The notes below the pieces were generated by a model. It was not told the origin of the DNA, made no database searches, and saw only the letters and a list, made by a program, of their open reading frames with translations. This document shows, piece after piece, positions 18,026-26,542 of a stretch of 64,000 bases of DNA. Where the stretch lies: assembly GCA_019749945.1 (NCBI GenBank), contig JAIEPF010000017.1, forward strand, positions 1 to 64,000. The letters are read 5' to 3'. The first letter of the stretch is position 1; the number at the start of each line of letters is the position of its first letter. The translations under genes and the position numbers were made by a program. The DNA is from Burkholderiales bacterium (GTDB lineage Bacteria > Pseudomonadota > Gammaproteobacteria > Burkholderiales > SG8-41).

Positions 18026-19000
18026 ATGATGAAACTGCATTGGCCTGCATGCCTGATTGCACTGTGTGCGGTGTCCGTCAGCGCGCCTGTGGTGGCTGCA
18101 GACCAGTATCCGCAGCGCCCGGTGCGCCTGGTCATTCCCTACCCGCCCGGCGGCGCCGGCGACATCGTCGGCCGTCTGCTCGGCAGCAGCCTGAGCGCGG
18201 CGATGGGCCAGCAGTTCGTCAGCGACAACCGCGGCGGCGGCGGGCAGATCATTGCCACGCAGATCAGCGCCAATGCGGCCCCCGACGGCTACACGCTGTT
18301 CCTCGCCAGCGCCACCCACTCGATCAATCCGGCGCTGCGTAACAATCTGCCCTATGACACGCTGAAGGCTTTTGCGCCGATCACGCTGGTTGCCGAATCG
18401 CCGCTGGTGTTCGTCGCCCATCCGTCGCTGAAAGCCACCAGCATCAGGGAACTCATTGCGCTGGCGAAAGCGCAGCCCGGCCGCATCAATTACGCATCCT
18501 CCGGCCCCGGTACCGGCGGACACATGTCGGTCGAGCTGCTGAAATCGCTGACCGGAATCAATCTCGTGCATATTCCGTACAAGGGCGCGGGCCCGGCGCT
18601 GGTCGATGTGCTGGCCGGCCAGGTGCAGATGATCTGCACCAGTCCGCTGCCTGCGATGCCGCATGTCAAGTCGGGGCGCTTGCGCGCGCTGGGCATGACC
18701 AGCCTGCAGCGTTCGCCGGCACACCCTGACGTGCCGCCGGTCGCCGAAACGGTGCCGGGTTACCAGTCGACGCTGTGGTACGCGCTGCTGGCGCCGGCAG
18801 GCACACCTCAGCCCATCATCAGGAAGGTGCATGGCGAAACAGTGAAGGCACTGGCTGCGCCGCAGATGCGCGAACAGCTGCTGGCGCTGGGGGCCACACC
18901 GGTCGGCAACAATCCGCAGGAATTGCAGAATTTCATGCGCGACGAAATCGCGCTGTGGACCAGGCTGGTGAAGCAGGCCAATATCCGGCTGGATCCCTGA
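18026..19000 (+). CDS. Bug/TctC-family periplasmic substrate-binding receptor
   Basis: A 324-residue tripartite-tricarboxylate-type receptor, a family hugely expanded in betaproteobacteria. The signal peptide covers residues 1-25 (ending SAPVVAADQYP). Hallmarks are RPVRLVIPYPPGGAGDIVGR, DNRGGGGQII, PDGYTLFLAS, INYASSGPGTGGHMSVEL, PYKGAGPALVDVLAGQVQM and the C-terminal LAPAGTP region. The ATG at 18026 follows GGGAGG by 6 nt; upstream in-frame codons are rejected. It is first in an apparent operon with the selenoprotein and its partner. No TctA/TctB permease is in the window, as is common for orphan Bug proteins. Confidence 0.93.
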   Translation: MMKLHWPACLIALCAVSVSAPVVAADQYPQRPVRLVIPYPPGGAGDIVGRLLGSSLSAAMGQQFVSDNRGGGGQIIATQISANAAPDGYTLFLASATHSINPALRNNLPYDTLKAFAPITLVAESPLVFVAHPSLKATSIRELIALAKAQPGRINYASSGPGTGGHMSVELLKSLTGINLVHIPYKGAGPALVDVLAGQVQMICTSPLPAMPHVKSGRLRALGMTSLQRSPAHPDVPPVAETVPGYQSTLWYALLAPAGTPQPIIRKVHGETVKALAAPQMREQLLALGATPVGNNPQELQNFMRDEIALWTRLVKQANIRLDP

Positions 19001-19025
19001 TTTCCGTTTTATTGCCGAGGACAAC

Positions 19026-19568
19026 ATGACCGCAACCATCATGCTTTATGACCCGACTGCACCGCGCGGCGGCCCTTCACAGGCTGCTGCCGTGCCTGCG
19101 AAAAAAACCGTGCTGGCCGGCGCCGTGATCGGTTTCATCGACAATGCCAAACCCAATTTCAACCACCTCGTCGACGATCTCGCCGAACTGCTGGTCAGCC
19201 GTTATGGCGCGGCACGGGTGGTCAAGCGGCGCAAATCCTCGGCGTCGATTCCCGCCGATGCCAAAGTGATTGCAGAGTTGTCCGGCGAATGTGATGTGGT
19301 GATCGCCGGCTCCGGCGACTGAGGGTCCTGTTCGTCGTGGAGTGTCCACGACAGCATCGAAGTGACCAAGCAGGGCAAGGCCGCCATCACCGTCTGTTCG
19401 ACGGCCTTCCTGACACTGGGCCGCGCGCAGGCGCGCGCGCTGGGCAACGGCGCATTGCCGATTGCGGTGATTCCGCACCCCTTCGGCGGACGCAAACGCG
19501 AGGAGGTGCGGAAAATTGCCGAACAATGCGCCGATGACATCGCCAAGCTGCTGGGAGGGGCGGCATGA
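19026..19568 (+). CDS. UGSC-family selenoprotein (in-frame UGA read as selenocysteine)
   Basis: Reading the TGA at 19320-19322 as Sec joins two same-frame ORFs into one 180-residue protein. Residues 98-102 are then D-U-G-S-C, the motif that names the known UGSC (seleno)protein family. The N-terminal part has a Rossmann-like strand-turn (VLAGAVIGFIDNAKPNFNHL) and a second alpha/beta unit ending ECDVVIAGSGD. After Sec come SSWSVHDSIEVTKQGK and VIPHPFGGRKREEV. A hairpin starting 11 nt after the TGA fits a bacterial SECIS. GAGG precedes the ATG, and the final TGA overlaps the next start codon (ATGA). The Sec/Cys pair suggests redox chemistry; the reaction is unknown. The sel genes must lie elsewhere. 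Confidence 0.88.
19320..19352 (+). promoter_or_regulatory. Sec UGA codon and SECIS-like hairpin
   Basis: The TGA at 19320-19322 is followed after 11 nt by the perfect 8-bp stem GTCGTGGA / TCCACGAC (19334-19341 and 19345-19352) with the loop GTG. Bacterial SECIS elements are short stem-loops just downstream of UGA with a G (often GU) at the loop start, recognised by SelB; this one fits in distance and loop. Confidence 0.82.
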
Positions 19569-20620
19569 ACGCAACACCCGCCGATCGCGCCGCGACCTTC
19601 GAGGCGCCCGACGATGTCGACGCCATCAACCGGATCTACCGTGACAAGCGCTGGAGCGACGGCCTGCCCATCGTGCCGCCGACCGCGGCGCGGGTCGAGC
19701 GCATGCTGCAGGCCACACGGCGTAAGCGCGATGAGGTCATCGCCAGCGTTGCGCCGGGTTTCGGCGCGGCCACGGTCGAACGCATCGCGATCAACGCGGT
19801 GCTCGCCGGTTGTGATCCCGAATGCCTGCCGGTGCTGATCGCGGCAACAGCGGCGGTGGCCGACCCGGCATTCAATCTGCAGGGCATCCAGGCGACGACC
19901 AATCCGGTCGCCGTGTGGCTGGTGATCAACGGTCCGCTGGCACGGCAGTTGCAGGTCAATGCCGGCTTCAACTGCATCGGCCAGGGCGCATGGGCCAATG
20001 CCACGCTGGGGCGCGCGATGCGATTGATCCTGCAGAACATCGGCGGCGCGCTGCCCGGCGAGATGGATCGCGCGACCCACGGCCAGCCCGGCAAGTACAG
20101 CTTCTGCTGCGCCGAGAACGAGGACAACCATCCCTGGCAGCCGCTGCATGTCGAACGCGGTTTTGCCGCCACCGAGAGCACGGTGACCGTGGTCGGCGCC
20201 GAAGGCACGATGAACATGAACACCCATGCCAAAACCGCCGACGAACTGGCGCGGGTGATCGCCGAAACCATGGTGCATCCGCCCAGCAACGAATATGTGC
20301 ATGGCGGTGAACCGTGGTTCATCCTCGGCACTGAACACGCCGAGATTTTCCGCCGTGAAGGCTGGGACAAGCCGCGGGTCAAGCGCGAACTGTGGCAACG
20401 CTCGAAGATGGCGGTCAAACACCTGAGCTTCAACGAAATCGAACGTGCACGCGCTTCACGCACGCCCGAACTCGGCCCCTTGTCGGAGGACACGCTGTTG
20501 CCGATTTCCCCGCGGCCGGAGGACATCCAGCTGATCGTCGCCGGCGGTCCGGGTACACACTCGGTGTATGTGCCCTGTTTTGGCAATACCCGTGCTGTCA
20601 CCTGCCGGATTGAGGATTAG
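19565..20620 (+). CDS. Conserved protein translationally coupled to the selenoprotein
   Basis: A 351-residue soluble protein with no signal peptide. Its ATG overlaps the selenoprotein stop (ATGA), so coordinated synthesis is likely. Notable segments are KRWSDGLPIVPPTAARVERML at the N-terminus, AGCDPECLPVLIAA, GFNCIGQGAWANATLGRA, KYSFCCAENEDNHPW and the C-terminal IQLIVAGGPGTHS. Seven Cys, including a CC pair, are spread over these segments. It has the look of an enzyme subunit working with the selenoprotein. I recognise no characterised family; association with UGSC proteins is inferred from the gene order here. Confidence 0.8.
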   Translation: MNATPADRAATFEAPDDVDAINRIYRDKRWSDGLPIVPPTAARVERMLQATRRKRDEVIASVAPGFGAATVERIAINAVLAGCDPECLPVLIAATAAVADPAFNLQGIQATTNPVAVWLVINGPLARQLQVNAGFNCIGQGAWANATLGRAMRLILQNIGGALPGEMDRATHGQPGKYSFCCAENEDNHPWQPLHVERGFAATESTVTVVGAEGTMNMNTHAKTADELARVIAETMVHPPSNEYVHGGEPWFILGTEHAEIFRREGWDKPRVKRELWQRSKMAVKHLSFNEIERARASRTPELGPLSEDTLLPISPRPEDIQLIVAGGPGTHSVYVPCFGNTRAVTCRIED

Positions 20621-20648
20621 AGCAGGCTCAGAACCAATGTAAATACAT

Positions 20649-20662
20649 AACTTATTGTTTTT
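20649..20662 (+). repeat. AT-rich dispersed motif copy (upstream of XRE gene)
   Basis: AACTTATTGTTTTT followed by ATTGATATATTTTG, one of the best copies; it is co-oriented with the XRE gene 135 nt downstream. Confidence 0.65.
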
Positions 20663-20755
20663 ATTGATATATTTTGTCTTTGACAATGTCTGCAGGTATT
20701 GCTGCGTAAGCTTGTCGTAAGTCATGGGCATTAAGGTGTCACCGTGCAGTGACTT

Positions 20756-20778
20756 GTGTAGTGAACGATGCACTACGC
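20756..20778. promoter_or_regulatory. Candidate operator (inverted repeat) before the XRE gene
   Basis: The arms GTAGTG and CACTAC are separated by 7 nt (20758-20776) and extend with one mismatch to 8-bp arms. The position, just upstream of the regulator start at 20798, suits autoregulation. No experimental support. Confidence 0.45.
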
Positions 20779-20797
20779 AAATACCGGAGCAGACACC

Positions 20798-21259
20798 ATG
20801 GGCAGAGGGCGTATCAAGGCCGAACCGGGCGATCCGAATAATTCGATCGCCACCCGCATCCGCACCGCGATGGCGGCGTGCGGCATGAAATCCGTTGCCG
20901 AACTGGGTCGCCGCATCGGGCTGCCGCGGCAGACGGTGCATCGCTGGATCAACGGCGATACCAAGAACATGACCCATGAAAACCTCTACAAGGTTGCCGA
21001 TGCGCTGCAGGTGCGCGCGCGCTGGCTGGCCGTGGGTGATGCCGCCCCGACGCAGATCGACCTCGGTGAAGGTGATGTGGTCGGTCTGATCAAAATCTAC
21101 GAATCGATGTCGATGGCTGCGCGTGAACAGTGGCTTGCCATCGGCCGCACCCTGCTGTCGATGCACACGGTGGGCAAGGGCACTGCGGTGGATCCCTATC
21201 CGAATGCCGCGCCCTTGCCGCCGCTGCAGGAACCCGCGACCTCGCCGAACCATCGCTGA
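20798..21259 (+). CDS. XRE-family transcriptional regulator
   Basis: A 153-residue protein. A Cro/CI-type helix-turn-helix occupies about residues 20-75 (SVAELGRRIGLPRQTVHRWINGDTK, then MTHENLYKVADALQVRARWLAVGD), as in repressors with the phage-like LARWLxxGD end. The C-terminal half is a short helical tail ending in a Pro-rich stretch. The frame extends to an ATG at 20768, but that start lies inside the inverted repeat; the ATG at 20798 follows GGAGC. Target genes are unknown; the neighbouring selenoprotein operon is one candidate. Confidence 0.85.
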   Translation: MGRGRIKAEPGDPNNSIATRIRTAMAACGMKSVAELGRRIGLPRQTVHRWINGDTKNMTHENLYKVADALQVRARWLAVGDAAPTQIDLGEGDVVGLIKIYESMSMAAREQWLAIGRTLLSMHTVGKGTAVDPYPNAAPLPPLQEPATSPNHR

Positions 21260-21398
21260 TCCGGTTTGCGGCCTGCTGCGTCGCCGCCGGCGGCACCATG
21301 CCGGTAACAATTTCCCCGCTGACTTGGTAATCTCGGTGTTTTGACCGGGAGCAGCGGCGCGTTGCGCCTTACAAGCGCAGCGCCGGCCTGACCAATTG

Positions 21399-22421
21399 AT
21401 GCATCGAATGATCCAGTTGCGCCGCTGTGGCGGCATTCTGCTGATGCTGCTTGCCGCGACAGCCTGCGATGCGGCGGAGTCCCGCGCCGAACTGCCCGCC
21501 GACAGGCAGGCTTTTGTGCAGGAGATGGTCGAGCGTCACGGCTTCGCGCGCCCGGCGCTGGAACGGGCCCTGCGCGAAACCAAATTCCTCGGCTCGATCA
21601 TCCGCGCCATGGATGCGCCGTCCACCGCCTTGCCCTGGCATGAATTCCGTGCGCGCCATGTCAACGATGTGCGCATCACCGGCGGCCTCAAGTTCTGGAA
21701 TGAACATGCCGACGTGCTGGAGCGGGCGGCGGCGGCCTACCAGGTGCCGCCGGAAATCATCGTCGCCACCATCGGCATTGAAACCATGTATGGACGGCGC
21801 ACCGGCAATGTCAATGTGCTGGATGCGCTGGTGACCCTCGCCTTCGGTTATCCGCGGCGCGCCGATTTTTTTCGCGGCGAGCTGGAGCAGTTCCTGCTGC
21901 TCACGCGCGAAAACGACTGGAAACTGAATGCGGTGAGGGGCTCGTTTGCCGGCGCCATCGGCATTCCGCAGTTCATACCGGGCAGTTACCGCAAATACGC
22001 GGTGGATTTCGACGGTGACGGCCATCGCGATCTGCGCCAGGTGGCGGATGCCGTCGGCAGTGTCGCGAATTATTACCGTCAGTTCGGCTGGCAGCAGGGT
22101 GCGCCGGTGGTCATCCCGGTTGATGTGGGCAATACCACGCTCGATGCAATGCTGGCTGCGGGCATTGCCCCGCACACCAGCGTGGCGGAATTCCGCAAAC
22201 GCGGCCTGCTGCCGCTGGAGCCGGTCGGCGACGACCTGTTGGCGACCCTGATCGCTGCGGAGGGCGAAACGGGGCCCCGCTACTGGCTGGGGCTGAACAA
22301 TTTTTATGTGATCACGCGTTACAACCGCAGCATCAATTACGCGCTGGTGGTGCATGAACTGGCGTCGATCCTGCGCCAGCAACGCCTGCGTGCCGCCGGC
22401 ACTGCGCCGGCCGCGCCCTAG
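21399..22421 (+). CDS. mltB: Membrane-bound lytic murein transglycosylase B
   Basis: A 340-residue peptidoglycan lytic transglycosylase. The hydrophobic N-terminus is CGGILLMLLAATAC, signal-peptide-like, with a Cys that might be lipidated although the lipobox is imperfect. The family pattern is clear: HGFARPALERAL, the catalytic Glu in IVATIGIETMYGRRTGN, SFAGAIGIPQFIPGSYRKYAVDFDGDGH, and the C-terminal GLNNFYVITRYNRSINYA. It cleaves glycan strands to 1,6-anhydro ends in the envelope. Start ATG at 21399; a later Met at 21408 is possible. Confidence 0.95.
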   Translation: MHRMIQLRRCGGILLMLLAATACDAAESRAELPADRQAFVQEMVERHGFARPALERALRETKFLGSIIRAMDAPSTALPWHEFRARHVNDVRITGGLKFWNEHADVLERAAAAYQVPPEIIVATIGIETMYGRRTGNVNVLDALVTLAFGYPRRADFFRGELEQFLLLTRENDWKLNAVRGSFAGAIGIPQFIPGSYRKYAVDFDGDGHRDLRQVADAVGSVANYYRQFGWQQGAPVVIPVDVGNTTLDAMLAAGIAPHTSVAEFRKRGLLPLEPVGDDLLATLIAAEGETGPRYWLGLNNFYVITRYNRSINYALVVHELASILRQQRLRAAGTAPAAP

Positions 22422-22427
22422 CGCGGA

Positions 22428-23501
22428 TCAGTGCTGCGGCCGCGCCGCCGCCGGATGCCGCGGAAAGGCGACCAGATGGTCGAGTTCGAGCCGGATGCCG
22501 ATTTTTTCGCCGATGGCATGGTTGTGGTGGCTCGGCACCAGTGAATACACCAGCCCGCCGTCGGGCAGGCGCAAGGTGTAGAGAAACTCCGCGCCGCGGA
22601 AGGCCTTGTGCAGCACCGTGGCCTGCATCGGGCTCGCGTCGTCGTGCAGCACATCGTCGGGCCGTAGCAGCACATCAACCGCGGTTCCGGCCGGCCAGCG
22701 CGCGGCTGTGCCCGGCACGAATTCGCCGAGTTCGAGCCGGATCTGGCCGTTGTCGATGATGGTGCCCGGCAGGAACAGGCCCTGGCCGATGAAATCCGCG
22801 GCATAACGCGTCTGCGGTTCGTGATAAATCCGGTACGGCGTATCCCATTGCTCGATGCGGCCGTCCTTCATGATGCCGACCATGTCGGCGATGTTGAAGG
22901 CCTCGTGCTGGTCATGGGTGACCAGCACCGCGGTGATTTTTTCGCGTTTGAGGATGTCGCGGACTTCGATGCTCAGCCGTTCGCGCATTTCAACGTCGAG
23001 GTTGGAGAAGGGTTCGTCGAGCAGCAGCAGTTGCGGGCGCGGCGCCAGCGCGCGGGCGAGGGCGACACGCTGCTGCTGGCCGCCGGACAGTTCCTGCGGA
23101 TATTTGTCGCCTTGATCGGCAAGGCCGACCACCGCCAGCATTTCACGCACCCGCTCATCGCGTTCGTCGGCTGTGGCCCCGCGCAGGCCGAAAGCGATAT
23201 TGCCGGCGACGGTCAGGTGCGGGAACAGCGCGTAATCCTGGAATACCACGCCGATGCGGCGCTGTTCCGGCGGCAGCAGCAGGTTTTTTGCACTCATCAC
23301 CACGCCGTCCAGCGCCACGGTGCCGCCCAGCACCGGCTCAAAGCCGGCGATGCAGCGCAGTACGGTGGTTTTGCCGCAGCCGCTGGCGCCTAGGAGGCAG
23401 GCGATCATGCCGGGTTCGACCTCGAAGCTGACGCCCTGCAGCACCGGCGTGCGGTCATAGGCGTGGCAGACATCGGTGAAGGCGAGACGTGCGGTCATCA
23501 T
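22428..23501 (-). CDS. fbpC: Iron(III) ABC transporter ATP-binding protein
   Basis: A 357-residue ABC ATPase powering ferric-ion uptake. Walker A is LLGASGCGKTTVLRCIAG, the Q-loop region GVVFQDYALFPH, the signature LSGGQQQRVALARAL, Walker B LLLLDEPFSNLD, and the switch His VTHDQHEAF. The C-terminal regulatory (TOBE-like) domain runs from about 240. It is divergent from the permease gene with a Fur-box-like sequence between them. Confidence 0.93.
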   Translation of the reverse strand: MMTARLAFTDVCHAYDRTPVLQGVSFEVEPGMIACLLGASGCGKTTVLRCIAGFEPVLGGTVALDGVVMSAKNLLLPPEQRRIGVVFQDYALFPHLTVAGNIAFGLRGATADERDERVREMLAVVGLADQGDKYPQELSGGQQQRVALARALAPRPQLLLLDEPFSNLDVEMRERLSIEVRDILKREKITAVLVTHDQHEAFNIADMVGIMKDGRIEQWDTPYRIYHEPQTRYAADFIGQGLFLPGTIIDNGQIRLELGEFVPGTAARWPAGTAVDVLLRPDDVLHDDASPMQATVLHKAFRGAEFLYTLRLPDGGLVYSLVPSHHNHAIGEKIGIRLELDHLVAFPRHPAAARPQH

Positions 23502-23524
23502 TAAATTATAGCGGTTTTGCCGCT

Positions 23525-23543
23525 GATAATGATTCTTGTTAAA
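23525..23543. promoter_or_regulatory. Fur-box-like operator between fbpC and fbpB
   Basis: GATAATGATTCTTGTTAAA, followed by AATGATTTTCTCAT, resembles the GATAATGATAATCATTATC consensus with overlapping hexamers. It is placed to repress both divergent genes when iron is plentiful. Confidence 0.7.
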
Positions 23544-23616
23544 ATGATTTTCTCATAAATTTCCGTAACTTACGCGCGCTGTTCCTGCATTTCAGATCAC
23601 AACGAGCCGATACCCG

Positions 23617-25308
23617 GTGACCACCACTACATTCCCGCAGCCTGTCACAGCCGCATCCCTGATGCGCGCACGCCTGCCGCGGCTGCTGACGGTTTTTGCC
23701 GTCGCGCTGGCTGTGGTGCTGGCGATGCCGGTACTCGTGGTGTTGTTCAACCTGCTGACGCCTTCCACCGACACCTGGCGCCATCTTGCGAGCACGGTGC
23801 TCGGCGACTACATCATCAATTCGCTGCTGCTCATGCTCGGCGTCGCGTTCGGCGTGATCATCGGCGGTGTTTCCACGGCGTGGCTGACCACCATGTGCCG
23901 GTTTCCGGGGCGCCGTGTGTTCGAATGGGCATTGCTGCTGCCGATGGCGGTGCCGGCGTACGTGATGGCCTATGCCTATACCGATCTCCTGCAGTTTGCC
24001 GGTCCGGTGCAATCATTGTTGCGCGAACTGACCGGCTGGGGTGTGCGCGAATACTGGTTTCCCGATGTGCGTTCTCTGGGCGGCGCCATCGTCATGCTGG
24101 CGCTGGTGCTGTATCCCTATGTGTATCTGCTGGCGCGCGCGGCTTTCCTCGAACAGTCCGACAGCATGCTGGAAGTGGCGCGGGTGTCGGGTTACGGGCC
24201 CTGGGGCTCCTTTCGCCGCGTCGCGCTGCCGCTGGCGCGCCCGGGCATCGTCGCCGGCACCGCGCTGGCGCTGATGGAGGCGCTGGCCGATTACGGCACG
24301 GTGGCGTATTTCGGCGTGCAGACCTTTACCACCGGTATTTTCCGCGCCTGGTTTTCGCTGGGCGACCACACGGCGGCGGCTCAGCTGTCGGCGATGCTGC
24401 TCGGTTTCGTGTTCCTGCTGCTGCTGCTCGAACGCATCAGCCGCCGCGGCGCGGCCTTCCATTCGACCTCGCACCGCAGGCGCCTGCGCAATGTCTATCA
24501 GCTGCGCGGCGTACGCGCCGTGCTGGCCGTACTGTTCTGCGTGGTGCCGCTGGTATTCGGCTTCCTGCTGCCGGTGGGCGTGATGGCGCACATGGCGATC
24601 ACCTCGGGCGATGCCCAGTTCGGCGCGCGTTACCTGACGCTGACCGGCAACACGGTGACGCTGGCCGCGGTCACGGCCGGTCTCGCGGTGCTGCTGGCGC
24701 TGGTGGTCGGTTATGCCGGACGCGTGTCGCCGACGCGGCTGGTGCGCGCGGCGAACCGCATTGCCGGCCTCGGTTATGCGGTGCCGGGCGCGGTGATCGC
24801 CGTCGGTGTGCTGATCCCGGTGACCCGGCTCGATCATGTGCTGGCGGGCTGGATCGAAGCGGCAACCGGCGCCAATCCCGGCCTGATCCTGACCGGCGGC
24901 ATCGCCGCGCTGGTCTATGCCTACCTCGCGCGGTTTTTTGCGGTGGCGCTGCAGGCGGTGGATGCGGGCCTCGCCAAGATCACACCGTCGATGAATGATG
25001 CCGCGCGCTCCATGGGCCTCGGGCCGGGCGAGACGCTGGCGCGGGTGCATGCGCCGCTGCTGTGGCGCAGCGCGCTGACGGCGGGGCTGCTGGTGTTTGT
25101 CGATGTGATGAAGGAACTGCCGGCCACCTTCGTCATGCGGCCGTTCAATTTCGACACGCTGGCGGTGCAGGCCTACAACCTGGCGTCCGATGAGCGGCTC
25201 GCCGAAGCGTCAACGGCAGCGCTCACCATCGTGCTGGCGGGGCTGCTGCCGTTGATCGTGCTGTCGCGGATGATACTCAGGCCGGGGCCAGGGCATCATC
25301 GTGACTGA
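23617..25308 (+). CDS. fbpB: Iron(III) ABC transporter permease (fused two-domain)
   Basis: A 563-residue inner-membrane permease made of two tandem BPD-type domains, each with about six membrane segments and an EAA-type loop. The first is LEVARVSGYGPWGSFRRVALPLARPGI; the second is MNDAARSMGLGPGETLARVHAPLL. This fused arrangement is typical of FbpB/SfuB. The GTG start at 23617 lacks a strong ribosome site; no better start is seen. It converges with the binding-protein gene. Confidence 0.93.
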   Translation: MTTTTFPQPVTAASLMRARLPRLLTVFAVALAVVLAMPVLVVLFNLLTPSTDTWRHLASTVLGDYIINSLLLMLGVAFGVIIGGVSTAWLTTMCRFPGRRVFEWALLLPMAVPAYVMAYAYTDLLQFAGPVQSLLRELTGWGVREYWFPDVRSLGGAIVMLALVLYPYVYLLARAAFLEQSDSMLEVARVSGYGPWGSFRRVALPLARPGIVAGTALALMEALADYGTVAYFGVQTFTTGIFRAWFSLGDHTAAAQLSAMLLGFVFLLLLLERISRRGAAFHSTSHRRRLRNVYQLRGVRAVLAVLFCVVPLVFGFLLPVGVMAHMAITSGDAQFGARYLTLTGNTVTLAAVTAGLAVLLALVVGYAGRVSPTRLVRAANRIAGLGYAVPGAVIAVGVLIPVTRLDHVLAGWIEAATGANPGLILTGGIAALVYAYLARFFAVALQAVDAGLAKITPSMNDAARSMGLGPGETLARVHAPLLWRSALTAGLLVFVDVMKELPATFVMRPFNFDTLAVQAYNLASDERLAEASTAALTIVLAGLLPLIVLSRMILRPGPGHHRD

Positions 25309-25325
25309 ATGCAGTTACGGAAAAA

Positions 25326-26339
25326 TTACTTGTAGCCGACGCGGTCGAATATTTTCTGCGCGACCGGCTGGTTCTTGCCGAGCAGGCCGATGTTCAGCGT
25401 ATCCATCTTGAACGTGCCCAGCGAGGCCAGTGCCTTGTTGTTCAGCGCCACGCCCTTGACCACCGGCCATTCATTGTTGCCTTCGGCGAAATAAGTCTGC
25501 GCGTCGTTGCCGGTCAGGTATTCCAGGAATTTGACCGCGGCCTCCTTGTTGCGCGCCGTCTTGATCACGCCGGCGCCGGAGACGTTCATGTGGGTGCCGA
25601 AACTTTTCTGGTTGGGCCAGATCAGACCGGTGGCCTCGATGATCTTGCGGTCCTCGGGCTTGGTCGATTTCATCAGCCGCACGTAGTAATAGGTGTTGGT
25701 GATCGCCACGCCGCATTCGCCCGAAGCCACGGCGGTGATCTGGTCGGTATCGCCGCCTTTGGGCGCGCGCGCGAAGTTGTCGACCACGCCTTTGGCCCAT
25801 TGCTCGGCGCGGGCTTCGCCGAGATGTTCGATCAGCGCGCTCATCAATGACAGGTTGTAGATATGGCTGCCGGAACGCGTGCAGACCTTGCCCTTCATTT
25901 TCGGATTGGCGAGGTCTTCGTAGTTCTGCACGTCGGCGGGGTTGACCGTGAGCTTGTTGTAGACAATGACGCGGGCGCGGGCCGAGAAGCCGAACCACTG
26001 GCCGTCGGCGGTGCGCATGTTGGCGGGCAGGCGCTCGTTCAGCACTTTGGACTGGATGGGCTGGAACAGTCCCGCCTGTTCGGCGCGCCACAGCCGGCCG
26101 GCATCCACGGTCACCAGCACGTCGGCCGGGCTGGCCGCGCCTTCATTGATGATGCGCGCGATCAGCGGATCTTCACCGGCTTCGATGCGGTTCAGCCTGA
26201 TGCCGGTGGTTTTGCTGAAGTTGCTGTACAGCGCTTCATCCGTCTGGTAATGACGTGAGGAGTACAGGTTGAGCTCCTGCGCTACGGCGCCGGTCGCGAA
26301 CAGTCCGGCCAGCGCAAAGGTCAGGGTGCTGAGGCGCAT
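25326..26339 (-). CDS. fbpA: Periplasmic iron(III)-binding protein
   Basis: A 337-residue ferric-ion binding protein of the class II periplasmic receptors. The signal peptide is residues 1-20 (ending GAVAQELN). LNLYSSRHYQTDEALYSNF opens the mature protein, and NTYYYVRL holds the paired tyrosines that coordinate Fe(III). PADVLVTVDAGRLWRAEQAG and GTHMNVSGAGVIKTARNK are also family typical. It is transcribed toward its permease gene from a region with two Fur-box-like sequences. Its ribosome site (AAAAGGATATT) lies within a copy of the AT-rich dispersed motif. Confidence 0.95.
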   Translation of the reverse strand: MRLSTLTFALAGLFATGAVAQELNLYSSRHYQTDEALYSNFSKTTGIRLNRIEAGEDPLIARIINEGAASPADVLVTVDAGRLWRAEQAGLFQPIQSKVLNERLPANMRTADGQWFGFSARARVIVYNKLTVNPADVQNYEDLANPKMKGKVCTRSGSHIYNLSLMSALIEHLGEARAEQWAKGVVDNFARAPKGGDTDQITAVASGECGVAITNTYYYVRLMKSTKPEDRKIIEATGLIWPNQKSFGTHMNVSGAGVIKTARNKEAAVKFLEYLTGNDAQTYFAEGNNEWPVVKGVALNNKALASLGTFKMDTLNIGLLGKNQPVAQKIFDRVGYK

Positions 26340-26352
26340 ATTAATATCCTTT

Positions 26353-26366
26353 TAAAACAATTAGTT
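26353..26366 (-). repeat. AT-rich dispersed motif copy supplying the fbpA start region
   Basis: Reads AACTAATTGTTTTA on the minus strand, running directly into AAGGATATTAATATG, the Shine-Dalgarno and start codon of fbpA. Confidence 0.65.
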
Positions 26367-26401
26367 ATGTAAACAATCGCGGTAAGCTTGGGTTGAATAC
26401 T

Positions 26402-26446
26402 AACAAGAATTATTCTCAATTGCAAATATAATGAGAATCATTGTTA
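26402..26446. promoter_or_regulatory. Two Fur-box-like sequences upstream of fbpA
   Basis: ATAATGAGAATCATTGTTA (26428-26446) is a good Fur-box match. AACAAGAATTATTCTCAAT (26402-26420) is a second, weaker one. Both lie 60-110 nt upstream of the fbpA start. Confidence 0.75.
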
Positions 26447-26542
26447 CCACTGCGGGCGCTTATACGCAGGCTGGCACAGGCCGCAGGTCGGGTATTTGAT
26501 CGGGAGCAAACCGCCGCGGATTCGGCGGCGAATGGTGACGGA

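Noticed and set aside
19320-19322. Nonsense mutation or pseudogene at the TGA in the UGSC gene
   Set aside because: The frame continues with a typical protein after the TGA, the flanking motif is exactly U-G-S-C, a SECIS-like hairpin follows, and the distal stop is coupled to the next gene.
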